Shown one piece after another: positions 23,379 to 32,439 of a stretch of DNA of 64,000 bases (position 1 is its first letter; each line of letters opens with the position of its first letter). The position numbers and the translations under genes were made by a program. The stretch is from positions 3,038,001 to 3,102,000 of the forward strand of contig NZ_CP053382.1 in NCBI RefSeq assembly GCF_014931605.1, read 5' to 3'. This DNA comes from Halomonas sp. MCCC 1A13316 (GTDB lineage Bacteria; Pseudomonadota; Gammaproteobacteria; Pseudomonadales; Halomonadaceae). The notes beneath the pieces are model-generated. The model was not told the origin of the DNA and searched no databases. It saw only the letters and a list, made by a program, of their open reading frames with translations.

Positions 23379-25600
23379 GCTTCGTTGCTCCTTGCCGCCG
23401 CGCCAGCTACCTGCGTAGCGCTCTCAATGGTCTGCACTCTTTTTACCGTCAGGCAACGACCCTGCTCGACGATGGACTCGACCGAAGGCAGTGTCACGGT
23501 CGCCGCCCGGCCCAGCGGGATGAAGCTGTCCTCAGCGGCCAAACGATGCAACCTGTCGCTTGCTATGTCGCGCTCCACCAGTTCGGCAATCAACTCCTCA
23601 CTCGGCGAGCCGCTGCGACGGCATTCGTCTACCACCAGAATCTGATCGCAGTCGACAACCCTCTGGTAGACCGCGTCGTGATCGATTCCCGTCAGCCAAC
23701 GCAGGTCGACGATACGCAGTGCCACGCCCTCTGCCTCCAACCGCGCCGCTGCCTGGCGCGACAGATAGGCGCCGTTGCCGTAGGTGATGATGGCGAGATC
23801 GCGCCCTTCTCCCCATTGGCCAGGCTCCCCCGGTGCCAGCCGATGCTCGGGCCCAGGGTCGGCGAAACACCACTGCTGGTCGCCCTCTTCGTGCAGGTCG
23901 CGGGTGTGGTAGAGGGCAATTGGCTCGATCACCACCACCACGCGCTGTTCCTCGTCGGCCAGGCGCACCGCTTCCTGCAACACCCCCACGGCATCGGCGG
24001 CGTTCGAGGGACAGGCCACCAACAAGCCGGGAATGTCGCGCAGCACGGCAATGGCGTTGTCGTTATGGAAGTGCCCGCCAAAACCCTTCTGGTAGCCAAG
24101 TCCGGCAATGCGCACCACCATCGGGTTGGTGTACTGGCCGTTGGAGAAGAAACTGAGCGTGGCGGCTTCGCCGCGGAGTTGATCCTCGGCATTGTGCAGG
24201 TAGGCCAGGAATTGGATCTCCAGTATCGGCACCAGGCCGTTCTGCCCCATGCCGATCCCCAGGCCAAGGATGCTCTGCTCATCGAGCAGTGTGTCGATCA
24301 CCCGATGCGGACCGAACTGAGCCTGCAGGCGCTGGGTGACGCCGTAAACACCACCCTTGCGGCCTACGTCTTCACCCGCCATGACCAGGTGCGGATAGCT
24401 CGCCATCAGCCGTGTCAGCGCCTGGTTGAGTAGTTTGGCGATGGGTGCCGGGGTCGGGTCGATGTTGCCCTGCCAAGGGCGCGAACTGCCCGGTCGCTTC
24501 GGCGGCACGATGCTGGCCATCACTTCGCCGGCCGTTTCCAGCTTGGGTCGGCGAATCGCCTCCTCCGCCACGTACGCCACCCGCTCGGCGACCGAGTGGT
24601 AGAGCCGTTCGATTTCCTCGGTGTCGAGCACGCCATGGCGCAGCAACAATCCGACCGTGGCCAGCAGCGGATCACGCGCTTCGTCGGCCTTGATGCGGGC
24701 CGGGGCCAAGTAGGCCTGCTGGGCATCGGAGCCGGCATGACCAAAGAGCCGCACGCAGCGCATATGCAGGAAGACCGGCTGCTTGCGATACCGGGCGATA
24801 CGCTGAGCCTCGCAGGCGGCGCGCCAGGTATCGAGCAGGTCGAGGCCATCGCAGCTGAGGTAATGAAAGCCGGGACGCGAGCGCATGCTGGCTTCGATCC
24901 AGCCGTCAGGGGTTGGTGTGGAAATACCGATGCCATTGTCTTCGCACACCATTACCAGCGGCATAGGTGAGCCCTGATAGGCAGCCCAGCCGGCGGCGTT
25001 GAGCGCCCCCTGGGCGGTGGAGTGGTTGAACGAAGCATCGCCGAAGCTGCAGAGGACCACACTGTCGGCCGGCCACTCACCCTCGCCGCCTAACCGCCGC
25101 CACAGGCCCAGACTGTAGCTCGCCCCCACGGCCTTGGGCAGATGCGAAGCAATGGTGCTGGTCTGGGGCGGAATGTGCAGCGCCTTCGATCCCAACACCT
25201 TGTGCCGCCCACCTGAGATCGGGTCATCAGCCGAGGCGGCAAAGCTCAGCAGCAGGTCCCACAGTGGTGTCTGTCCCGGCAAACCACGACTGCGCTGCAG
25301 CAGGAAGGCTGCATCGCGATAGTGCAGGAAGGCGGGATCCGTGGTGCGAAAAGCTCGGGCTATGGCGGCATTGCCCTCATGGCCAGCGCTGCCGATGGTA
25401 TAGAAGGCCTCGCCGCGGGCTTGAAGACGTCGCGCGTGCAAGTCCAGATGGCGGCTCATCAACTGGGTTTCGAACAGTTCGGCGAGGCCATATGCGGAGA
25501 GCCCGACCTCGTCGAGCTGCCACGCTCGCTCTGGCACGGGCCAATCACCGCTGCGTAGCGCAGCGAAGAAACGCTGCTCTTGGGGTAGTGGTTCGAGCAC
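23375..25600 (-). CDS. Fused E1 alpha-beta subunits of a branched-chain 2-oxoacid dehydrogenase-type enzyme
   Basis: 741 residues from a GTG with GGGAG eight bases upstream; an alternative TTG start at 25621 lacks such a site. Residues 1-370 are E1 alpha-like, with a thiamine diphosphate motif that reads GDASFNHS (GDA in place of GDG) and ends in EDNGIGIS. Residues from about 390 are E1 beta-like (GEDVGRKGGVYGVTQ, ITYGNGAYLSRQAA). Such enzymes decarboxylate 2-oxo acids and pass the acyl group to a lipoyl E2. No E2 or E3 is nearby. The fused gene is coupled to the acyltransferase and divergent from a LysR regulator. Confidence 0.85.
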   Translation of the reverse strand: MLEPLPQEQRFFAALRSGDWPVPERAWQLDEVGLSAYGLAELFETQLMSRHLDLHARRLQARGEAFYTIGSAGHEGNAAIARAFRTTDPAFLHYRDAAFLLQRSRGLPGQTPLWDLLLSFAASADDPISGGRHKVLGSKALHIPPQTSTIASHLPKAVGASYSLGLWRRLGGEGEWPADSVVLCSFGDASFNHSTAQGALNAAGWAAYQGSPMPLVMVCEDNGIGISTPTPDGWIEASMRSRPGFHYLSCDGLDLLDTWRAACEAQRIARYRKQPVFLHMRCVRLFGHAGSDAQQAYLAPARIKADEARDPLLATVGLLLRHGVLDTEEIERLYHSVAERVAYVAEEAIRRPKLETAGEVMASIVPPKRPGSSRPWQGNIDPTPAPIAKLLNQALTRLMASYPHLVMAGEDVGRKGGVYGVTQRLQAQFGPHRVIDTLLDEQSILGLGIGMGQNGLVPILEIQFLAYLHNAEDQLRGEAATLSFFSNGQYTNPMVVRIAGLGYQKGFGGHFHNDNAIAVLRDIPGLLVACPSNAADAVGVLQEAVRLADEEQRVVVVIEPIALYHTRDLHEEGDQQWCFADPGPEHRLAPGEPGQWGEGRDLAIITYGNGAYLSRQAAARLEAEGVALRIVDLRWLTGIDHDAVYQRVVDCDQILVVDECRRSGSPSEELIAELVERDIASDRLHRLAAEDSFIPLGRAATVTLPSVESIVEQGRCLTVKRVQTIESATQVAGAAARSNEA

Positions 25601-25676
25601 GATGCAGGCTCCCGACGACAAGCATGAATGATGACTTACAGCCTAGCGCGCCTGGTTGGCAAAGAGATAATATCGA

Positions 25677-25694
25677 TATACTGCCCCTGGTATA
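25677..25694. promoter_or_regulatory. Candidate LysR-type operator
   Basis: An inverted repeat TATAC-N8-GTATA lies between the divergent E1 gene and the LysR gene, fitting the T-N11-A form of LysR binding sites. It is 11 bases before the LysR ATG. Assignment to that regulator is inferred from position only. Confidence 0.4.
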
Positions 25695-25704
25695 GGCTAA
25701 GGTT

Positions 25705-26556
25705 ATGGATGTTCGAAGCCTGCGTTATTTCATCGCCGCCTACGAAGGCGGCTCGATCAGCGCGGCCTCCCGCCGCTGCCATGTGGCGCAACCCTCCATC
25801 TCGACTGCGCTGGCGCAACTGGAGGAGCGCCTGGGGTCACCGCTATTCGAGCGGCATCGGCGTGGTATCACACCTACCGAGGAGGGGCACAGGCTCTATC
25901 CCCTGGCCCGTCAGGTGAGCGAGGACCTGAATGCCATCAGCAGGTTGTTTCGCACCCCGGCGCCAGCCACTCCCGTGCGCCTGGGGCTGATGCGCTCGCT
26001 GGGCGCCAACCGCATGACCGCCCTGCTCAAGGAGTACATTGGCCAGGGCGACAACCTGGCGCTGACTCTGGTCAATCCAGAGGAGCGCTGCGACGCCCGC
26101 ATCATTGGCGAGCACGACCTGACCCCGGGCGAAGCTTTCCAGCCCATCTGGCATGACAGCTATCGTCTCGCGCTGCCCAGCGGTCATCCGCTGGGCCTCA
26201 AGGGAACGGTGGCATTGGCCGAGCTCGACGGGCTGCCATTCATCTGGCGACATCCCTGCCCCGCCATGGAACGGCTTGCCTCGGCGCTGAGCGATACCGG
26301 CGTCCGCTGCCAGGTCAGGGCTCGCCTGCGTACCATCGAATATACCCTGGGGCTGGTGGCGGCAGGGGTTGGCGCCTCACTGGTGCCGGCCTGGCCCGAG
26401 ATCCTCTCGCACCCGGACGTACAATGCCGTGCTCTGGTCGGGCTCGACATCCGCCAGACCATCGGCGTGGCCTATCCGGCACGCCAGGCGATGCCGGCGC
26501 TCGATCCGTTACTTCAGCTCGGCAGGCAGATCTGGGAAGCCGAGGAGCGCGCCTGA
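25705..26556 (+). CDS. LysR-family transcriptional regulator
   Basis: 283 residues. The N-terminal helix-turn-helix is MDVRSLRYFIAAYEGGSIS, then AASRRCHVAQPSISTALAQL, followed by the ligand-binding domain. It is divergently transcribed from the fused E1 gene, the usual place for a LysR regulator of that operon. It ends inside the convergent epmC gene with a 43-base overlap of coding sequences. The effector is unknown. Confidence 0.92.
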   Translation: MDVRSLRYFIAAYEGGSISAASRRCHVAQPSISTALAQLEERLGSPLFERHRRGITPTEEGHRLYPLARQVSEDLNAISRLFRTPAPATPVRLGLMRSLGANRMTALLKEYIGQGDNLALTLVNPEERCDARIIGEHDLTPGEAFQPIWHDSYRLALPSGHPLGLKGTVALAELDGLPFIWRHPCPAMERLASALSDTGVRCQVRARLRTIEYTLGLVAAGVGASLVPAWPEILSHPDVQCRALVGLDIRQTIGVAYPARQAMPALDPLLQLGRQIWEAEERA

Positions 26557-27104
26557 TCGAGGATAGTCAAGCCGCTTTCCACAGCCTCACCGATGGCCGA
26601 ATCACACTGATGGAACGCCGTCAGAGCGGCATGGAAGGCCTCCGCCCTGGGCGGCAAACCCTCCCGTGCATAGCGGGCTGAACGGGCGGCAACGCGGCCA
26701 TGGAACGCTTCTCTGTCGACCTCCGCTTCGCCTCCCAGGTTGTCCACGCTGACATGGAAGCGCAGCCCACAGGCGCGCGAAAAAAGCATCTCCAAGGCCT
26801 GTGGCGCAATTTCTGCCGCCTCGAAGCGCCGTTGCTGCTCCTCATCGCGTCCATCGGGCAAGTACCAGTAACCGTAATCCTCCAACAGGCGTCGCCGCTC
26901 ACCAGCGATGCACCAATGGCTGATCTCGTGCAACGCGCTGGCATAAAAGCCTCGCGCGAAGACGACCCGATGGTAAGGGCAGTCGGCATCGGCAGGGCGA
27001 TAAAGCGGCTCGTCACCGCCGCGCACCAGCCGGGTATTGAAGCGCTGCTGAAAGAGACCGTCGAACAGGGCGGTCACGTCCTCGAGGCGATGGATCACGG
27101 ACAC
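26514..27104 (-). CDS. epmC: Elongation factor P hydroxylase EpmC
   Basis: About 196 residues. The metal-binding ALHEISHWCIAGERRR (HExxH at residues 59-63) and EDYGYWYLPDGR are signature segments of EpmC (YfcM). EpmC hydroxylates the beta-lysylated lysine of elongation factor P, which is modified by EpmA and EpmB; those are not in the window. Start codon is GTG: 27104 is listed, but GTG 27098 has GGAG at better spacing and may be the true start. The 3' end overlaps the convergent LysR gene. Confidence 0.93.
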   Translation of the reverse strand: MSVIHRLEDVTALFDGLFQQRFNTRLVRGGDEPLYRPADADCPYHRVVFARGFYASALHEISHWCIAGERRRLLEDYGYWYLPDGRDEEQQRRFEAAEIAPQALEMLFSRACGLRFHVSVDNLGGEAEVDREAFHGRVAARSARYAREGLPPRAEAFHAALTAFHQCDSAIGEAVESGLTILDQARSSASQICLPS

Positions 27105-27213
27105 TCCAGGCTAGCGAATGGGTCGGCCATTATAGGTGAGGGGAACACGAAGCGAAATTCACCGGAAGTTGCTAACATATCTGGTTTCCTTGGCGTACGG
27201 CCAAGGTGATGAC

Positions 27214-28680
27214 ATGCATGGAGCACCTCACTTGGCAACGTTCCTCACCGACCTGCTGAGCGTCAGCCGCACGGAGACGCGACCGCTGATCCGCTTGACC
27301 CTGCCCATCTGCGGTGCCCAGTTGGCCCAGGCCGGCATGAGCGTCACCGATGTGATGATGACGGGTCGCGTCAGTGCCACCGACCTGGCGGCCGTTTCCG
27401 TGGGCTCCAGCCTGTGGCTGCCGCTGATGCTGTTCATGACTGGCACACTGATGGGCCTGACGCCCATCGTCGCCCACCTGCTGGGAGCGGGCTCAATCGA
27501 GCGCATTCGCCCCAGCGTACACCAGGCGCTGTGGGTAGCGCTGGCTCTGGGCCTGGTGTCGGCATTGCTGCTATGGCTGACGGTGACCCCGATCTTTCGC
27601 TTGATGAACGTCCCGCATGAAGTCGCCCAGGGCTCGGCCGCCTACTTGTCCGCCGTCGCCTTCGGTATGCCGGGGGTAGCACTCTTTCAGGCATTGCGCG
27701 CCTTCTCCGACGGCATGAACCATACTCGCCCATCGCTGTGGATCAGCCTGGTGGGGCTCGCCGTGAATATACCCAGCAACTTCGTACTGATCTACGGCGG
27801 AGAGGGGCTCACTGGGCTCTTCGGAGATTGGCTGCCAGCCTGGATGCAAGGCCTTCCGGCTCTGGGCGCGCTGGGCTGCGGCATCGCCACGGCGCTCTCC
27901 ATGTGGGTCATGTGCCTGGCCATGGCCGTCTATACCCGCCGCTCGCAGGCTTACGGCAGCGTCAGCCTGTGGCACTCACCCACCCCGCCGCGCGGGCGCC
28001 TGATCGGAGAACTACTCTACGTGGGCGTGCCCATCGGCGTGGCGATCTTCGTCGAGGTTACGCTGTTCACGTTGATTTCGCTGTTCATCGCTAGCCTGGG
28101 TGAGGTAACGGTGGCAGCGCATCAGGTCGCCCTCAACTACACCTCGATCCTGTTCATGCTGCCATTGGCATTGAGCATGGCGCTGACCGTCAGGGTCGGC
28201 AATACGCTCGGCCAAGGCAAGGTCGAGCGAGCTCGCATGGTGGCCTGGAACGGCGTGCTGGTCTCGGTGCTGATCGCGCTGTTCAATAGCGTTCTGCTGT
28301 GGTTCACGGCAAAGCCGGTCATGGCACTCTACACTCACGATACGGCCGTCCAGCGCCTGGCCCTGTCGCTGATCCTGCTGGCTATGCTCTACCAGATTTC
28401 CGATTCTCTCCAGGTCAGCCTGGCCGGCGCCCTGAGAGGCTACAAGGATACCCGCATCATCATGCTCATCACCCTGTTCGCCTACTGGGCGGTTGGCTTG
28501 GCCGGCGGCCACTGGCTGGGTACCCGGGGCCTGCCTGGCTGGACCGAACCGCTGGGGGTGCATGGCTACTGGATCGGCCTGATCGCCGGGCTTACCGTAG
28601 CGGCAATGTTGCTCGGCGAGCGCCTGCGCCGCAAGACCAAGGGAGTCGCGAATGGCAGGCTGGACATCGCCCCGGATTGA
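27214..28680 (+). CDS. MATE-family multidrug efflux transporter (NorM-like)
   Basis: 488 residues from the ATG at 27214, which has AAGG seven bases upstream. It is very hydrophobic with about twelve membrane segments. The N-terminal half has the MATE landmark LPICGAQLAQAGMSVTDVMM, and the second half contains AAHQVALNYTSILFMLPLAL. MATE proteins export drugs and cationic dyes in exchange for H+ or Na+. It overlaps the DUF3080 gene start by 29 bases, so the pair is co-transcribed. Confidence 0.93.
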   Translation: MHGAPHLATFLTDLLSVSRTETRPLIRLTLPICGAQLAQAGMSVTDVMMTGRVSATDLAAVSVGSSLWLPLMLFMTGTLMGLTPIVAHLLGAGSIERIRPSVHQALWVALALGLVSALLLWLTVTPIFRLMNVPHEVAQGSAAYLSAVAFGMPGVALFQALRAFSDGMNHTRPSLWISLVGLAVNIPSNFVLIYGGEGLTGLFGDWLPAWMQGLPALGALGCGIATALSMWVMCLAMAVYTRRSQAYGSVSLWHSPTPPRGRLIGELLYVGVPIGVAIFVEVTLFTLISLFIASLGEVTVAAHQVALNYTSILFMLPLALSMALTVRVGNTLGQGKVERARMVAWNGVLVSVLIALFNSVLLWFTAKPVMALYTHDTAVQRLALSLILLAMLYQISDSLQVSLAGALRGYKDTRIIMLITLFAYWAVGLAGGHWLGTRGLPGWTEPLGVHGYWIGLIAGLTVAAMLLGERLRRKTKGVANGRLDIAPD

Positions 28681-29701
28681 AGCAAGGCGTTGTATCGCTC
28701 TGCTCTTGCTCGTATTGCTGGTCGGGTGTGGTGCAGAAGGAGAAGGCGAAACCAAGCTGGTCGAATACCAACAGGCATTGGCTAAGGCTCTGGATCAGCC
28801 GTCCCCCGAAAGAAGTGCACCGTCCAATATCGGTGCCTTTCCCGATCGCAACGAACGCCTCCTCACAGTCACTGAAACTCGCGAAGGGATGCTCGACATC
28901 TATGCCCTGCGCGAGTGCCGAATCACTTCACTCATCGCCGCGCGCAATAATCAGCTCGGTCGCGTGGCGCCACCCAGCCAGCAGTGGATCTACGAGCTCG
29001 AGCTCTGGCGCCATCTGCATGCCTGCTGGAACAGCGAAGTGCCGGACTCGCTCTCCGAATCCGCTCGCAAGCTACTCGAGCGACTCACACGGATCAAGAC
29101 CGAACAGCTGCCAAAGGTGAGCTGGAACAGCCTGTTCGGCTCCGAAGAGTGGGTCGGCAACTTCTCTCGCGCAAGCTCGCCACTCACGCCTGGCGACACT
29201 CAGGGCATCGAGGCTCAATTAGCGGCCTTGGCGTGGCTGCGCCAGGCTACGATCAACCAGTACAACCCCGAGTGGGGCCATGAATCGGCAACGCTGGAAG
29301 GGCACCTCAAGTCGCTGCGCAACCGCCCTTTGACGGCCGAACTGCTGCGCGCCCTGCTGCTCGCCGAGCAGCGCATGGAGGAGGCAACGCTCCTTCTCGC
29401 CGCTACTCTGGAATCGGAGAGTGGTTGCCAGGCCCTCACGGCACCGTCGGGAGAGTTGCTGCAGCTCATGACTGGTATGGAGGCATTCAATTGGCTCGAC
29501 CGACTCGAGGCACTGGCAACGCGATGGCTGCATGCGATCGACGACTTGCTCGAGAGCCATCTTCCCCCTCCCGCCGCTGTCGCCACCTATCGCGAGCGCT
29601 GGCTCTCTCTGGAAAACCCACGCGCTCCATTGCCCGCCTTGCACCAGGCGCGCGCCGAGCATAGCCGCCATTGGCAGGCTTTGATCGAGCGCTGTACGTG
29701 A
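28652..29701 (+). CDS. DUF3080-type lipoprotein
   Basis: 349 residues. The N-terminus is a lipoprotein signal with the lipobox LVGC (Cys about residue 26). The mature part starts with TKLVEYQQALAKALD, the usual opening of DUF3080 proteins. The start ATG 28652 lies inside the MATE gene with GGGAG six bases upstream. The body is mostly helical, with RECRITSLIAARNNQLGRV conserved-looking. Function is unknown; export and membrane anchoring are likely. Confidence 0.82.
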   Translation: MAGWTSPRIEARRCIALLLLVLLVGCGAEGEGETKLVEYQQALAKALDQPSPERSAPSNIGAFPDRNERLLTVTETREGMLDIYALRECRITSLIAARNNQLGRVAPPSQQWIYELELWRHLHACWNSEVPDSLSESARKLLERLTRIKTEQLPKVSWNSLFGSEEWVGNFSRASSPLTPGDTQGIEAQLAALAWLRQATINQYNPEWGHESATLEGHLKSLRNRPLTAELLRALLLAEQRMEEATLLLAATLESESGCQALTAPSGELLQLMTGMEAFNWLDRLEALATRWLHAIDDLLESHLPPPAAVATYRERWLSLENPRAPLPALHQARAEHSRHWQALIERCT

Positions 29702-29837
29702 AAAAGCACTCCGACAGACTTAACTTGAAAGGTGACTCTGTGCTATTGGTGATCCGTGAAGGTAGGAGTCGATCCCGTCAGCCTTGCCGCAGCCGTGACC
29801 TTTCCGCTCGGCCCATGCAGAATCTGGAGGGAGAAAC

Positions 29838-30554
29838 ATGGGTATGTCACTGTCACCCCGCCCTGCCCGGGTCATCGACCTGGAAACGATGCGCCAGAAG
29901 CTCCAGGCCAAGCGACGCCTGGTCCGCCTCTCCCCCGAGCTTGATGGTCTCGAGATGGTCTACAGCCTGGCCTCGGACCCCGACTCCCTCTACGCCATGC
30001 CCATCCTTGCCTGGGGGCTGCGCGAGGATGGCGATGTCGTCGGCCTGGTGCCATGGATGGAGACGTTGACACCCTGCCACCAGCTCGACGACGCCGAGCA
30101 CGGTTGCTTCGTTGGCTATCGGGACCCCGAGACCGAGGAAATACTGGAGTCCCCACCACCCCACAAGACCTGCGAGCTGGAGCATGCTGCGGCTTACTTC
30201 GACTATGAAGAAACGCGCGACATCACGCTCATTCAGCAAATCCCCGACACCCAGGGCACCCATGCACTGTGCATTGATGACGACCAGCATCCCTGGCAGC
30301 TCAAGCAGGTATTCGGCTGGCGCCTGTACAGCGACGGAAACGTGGAGGCCCTGCTGGCGGACGAGTCACTCGTCGAGACTACACCAATCCTGCCCGGCGA
30401 TGCTTGCCTCTATCCCGGCAAGAGCCGTCATCGGATGGTCTACTTCTTCCAGCGCAGTATCGCCAACCGCATTCGCGAACAGGACCCCAGCACGCTCGAA
30501 GCCTTGGCACTGATGGTCATTCCCAATGCTACCGCGAAGGAGGCCGACGGCTGA
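29838..30554 (+). CDS. Hypothetical protein, unrecognised family
   Basis: 238 residues with a good site (GGAGGGA) before the ATG at 29838. No signal peptide or membrane segment. Acidic and rich in aromatic residues; it contains DSLYAMPILAWGLREDGDV, HPWQLKQVFGWRLYSDGNV and GDACLYPGKSRHRMVYFF. The paired segments with W-G-L/W-R-L next to D-G-(D/N)-V look like an internal repeat. I do not recognise a family. It stands alone, between the DUF3080 gene and the convergent tusA. Confidence 0.65.
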   Translation: MGMSLSPRPARVIDLETMRQKLQAKRRLVRLSPELDGLEMVYSLASDPDSLYAMPILAWGLREDGDVVGLVPWMETLTPCHQLDDAEHGCFVGYRDPETEEILESPPPHKTCELEHAAAYFDYEETRDITLIQQIPDTQGTHALCIDDDQHPWQLKQVFGWRLYSDGNVEALLADESLVETTPILPGDACLYPGKSRHRMVYFFQRSIANRIREQDPSTLEALALMVIPNATAKEADG

Positions 30555-30577
30555 TAGGCCTTCGGGCTAGCCCTACA

Positions 30578-30829
30578 TTAGCCCAAGCGTATAAAGTAGA
30601 GGTAACGTCCGTCCGACTCCTGCTGCGATATCAGGTCGTGCCCCAGGAAACTGCAAAATTTAGGCACGTCCCGAGTGGTCGCCGGATCCGTGGCGATTAC
30701 CTTGAGGATCTCACCGGGACTCATGTCACGCACCTTGTTGTGCATAAGCATGATGGGCTCCGGACAGTAGAGACCGGTCGTGTCAAGTTCGTCCTGATAG
30801 ATGGGCTGCGAGTCGGCGGTAGTCGTCAT
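30578..30829 (-). CDS. tusA: Sulfur carrier protein TusA
   Basis: 83 residues with the TusA active-site segment [18 protein letters not shown] (Cys in the CPxP motif). The usual C-terminal half follows, ending [14 protein letters not shown]. TusA relays persulfide sulfur from IscS to the TusBCD relay for tRNA 2-thiouridine and to molybdenum cofactor biosynthesis. The gene is divergent from the monooxygenase gene with only 29 bases between start codons. Confidence 0.93.
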   Translation of the reverse strand: MTTTADSQPIYQDELDTTGLYCPEPIMLMHNKVRDMSPGEILKVIATDPATTRDVPKFCSFLGHDLISQQESDGRYLYFIRLG

Positions 30830-30858
30830 CGATCGACCTCGGTGTGGGGAGCTGCTAG

Positions 30859-31146
30859 ATGATCAAGATCATAATCGAACGTCGTATCATGCCTGGCCTG
30901 GAGGAAGAATACGAGGAGGCCGCGCGCGAGGCCATGCGCCATTCTCTCGGCGCCAGGGGGTTCGTTGGCGCCGAGACCCTGGTCGAACGCGGCCATAGCG
31001 ACCGCCGGCTGATGGTCGTCAAATGGCGCAATCTCAGCGCCTGGAACGAATGGTACACCAGCGAAGAGCGCGCGCGCGCCATGCAGCGCATCCTGCCGCT
31101 GCTGACAGAAGACGAGACCATCCGTATCTATGAGCCCGCTTATTGA
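30859..31146 (+). CDS. Antibiotic biosynthesis monooxygenase-like protein
   Basis: 95 residues, one ABM/ferredoxin-like alpha-beta domain: [20 protein letters not shown], then the helix [21 protein letters not shown], ending [12 protein letters not shown]. Members of this fold often act as small dimeric oxygenases or binding proteins; the substrate is not identifiable. GGGGAG lies upstream of the ATG. It converges with rlmM, and their stop codons lie in the arms of a hairpin. Confidence 0.85.
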   Translation: MIKIIIERRIMPGLEEEYEEAAREAMRHSLGARGFVGAETLVERGHSDRRLMVVKWRNLSAWNEWYTSEERARAMQRILPLLTEDETIRIYEPAY

Positions 31147-31180
31147 CACGACGCCATCGCGATGATGTGCGTCGAGTCAA
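31143..31180. terminator. Bidirectional hairpin between the ABM-like gene and rlmM
   Basis: The arms TTGACACGACGC and GCGTCGAGTCAA pair at 11 of 12 positions across a 14-base loop. They overlap the stop codons of both convergent genes, so the hairpin probably stops or stabilises both transcripts. There is no strong T-run. Confidence 0.55.
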
Positions 31181-32262
31181 TTCAATAGCCTGACATGCAC
31201 CGTGACCTCCTCACGGTCATGATAGAGATGTCGGCAACGCAGCTCGGCACGAACGCCGGCATCGTGCAGCGCCTCCTCAAGCAGAGCCAGGCAGCGGTCG
31301 ACTTCCTCCCAGCGTCGCTTCATCGGCAACTTAAGGTTGAAAACCGCTTCCCGACACCAGCGGCGGGTCAGCCAGCGCTGAACCATTGCCGTCACCCTTG
31401 CCGGTTTGTCTACGATGTCGCACACCAACCAATCAAGGCGATATGGCGGCTCCCAGATGAAGCCATCCTCGCGCAAATGCTCCACCATTCCCGTCGCCAT
31501 CAAGTCGCTGTTCATGGGTCCGTTGTCGATGGCGAAAACATGCATGCCTCGCTTGACCAGTTGCCAGGTCCATCCACCAGGAGCCGCCCCGAGATCGGCG
31601 GCCTGCATGCCTTCTGCCAATCGCCCGCCCCACTCTTCACGCGGCACGAACTCATGCCAGGCCTCCTCCAACTTCAGAGTCGAACGACTCGGCGCTGCCT
31701 GGGGAAAGCGCAACCGTCGGATGCCACCCTGCAGTTCGCTGCGATTGCCATGAAAGCTCATGCCCAACTGCACGCGATCGCCATCGGTCCAGAACAGATG
31801 CAAACGGCGTCCGCCAGCCTTGCGGCGTAAAGCGCCACGCTTACGCAGCCCCGACTCTAGCGGACGTGTCAGTGCCTTGATGAGGCCCGCCAAGGCTTTA
31901 CCATCATTGGTATCGGGCGTTTCGTGCCAGACCGACTCGAAGCTCCAGCCACTGGATACTACCTGCTCCACGATGGGGGATAGCCTGTCATCCCGAGCCA
32001 GAGACAGCGGCGGCAACGCCACCAGGCTCTGGCGCGCAAAGACGAGCCGATCGAAGCACATCTCCCTATGCAGCTCGTTGGCCGGCCGCACGTCATCCAC
32101 GACGAAGCGTACGAAACCTTCCTGAGGTGAATACTCCGCCCTGCCGTGCCAGCCGAGTTGGTCGGCCCAGCACGTCACCTCGGATGCTACGTCGTGTTCG
32201 AAGCCAGGACGGCAGTAGAAGAGCAACTGATCGGCAACCACGTGCTTCGCCAAGCGGGACAT
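31177..32262 (-). CDS. rlmM: 23S rRNA (cytidine-2'-O)-methyltransferase RlmM
   Basis: 361 residues from the ATG at 32262; ORFs upstream lack the family start. RlmM methylates C2498 of 23S rRNA. The N-terminal part begins LAKHVVADQLLFYCRPGFEHD. The C-terminal RrmJ-like domain has ADLGAAPGGWTWQLVKRG (SAM site) and the KLPMKRRWEEV segment. Length is close to the 366 of E. coli RlmM. It is alone on the minus strand, convergent with the ABM-like gene. Confidence 0.95.
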   Translation of the reverse strand: MSRLAKHVVADQLLFYCRPGFEHDVASEVTCWADQLGWHGRAEYSPQEGFVRFVVDDVRPANELHREMCFDRLVFARQSLVALPPLSLARDDRLSPIVEQVVSSGWSFESVWHETPDTNDGKALAGLIKALTRPLESGLRKRGALRRKAGGRRLHLFWTDGDRVQLGMSFHGNRSELQGGIRRLRFPQAAPSRSTLKLEEAWHEFVPREEWGGRLAEGMQAADLGAAPGGWTWQLVKRGMHVFAIDNGPMNSDLMATGMVEHLREDGFIWEPPYRLDWLVCDIVDKPARVTAMVQRWLTRRWCREAVFNLKLPMKRRWEEVDRCLALLEEALHDAGVRAELRCRHLYHDREEVTVHVRLLN

Positions 32263-32365
32263 CGGATCTCTCTCACGGTGTTCTTGGGCTCGCATGTTAC
32301 CAGCCTTGGAAGTAGATGTCGGCTACCCAGAATCGTTTGCTCACCGTTTTTTAATTAAGTCTAAT

Positions 32366-32380
32366 GCTCAGTTTTGGTGC
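32366..32380. promoter_or_regulatory. NtrC-like site upstream of gdhA
   Basis: GCTCAGTTTTGGTGC matches the GCAC-N7-GTGC pattern of NtrC sites with one mismatch. It lies about 60 bases upstream of a GG-N10-GC element. The link to NtrC is inferred. Confidence 0.3.
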
Positions 32381-32418
32381 ACAAGAAAGGCCATTTATAA
32401 AGCATTTTCGGCTCGTAT

Positions 32419-32439
32419 CTATGTCTAATCCCGACATAG
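32419..32439. repeat. Perfect inverted repeat next to the gdhA promoter region
   Basis: CTATGTC and GACATAG flank a seven-base centre, with no mismatches. It directly abuts a GG-N10-GC element, so it may be an operator for the glutamate dehydrogenase gene. Confidence 0.5.
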
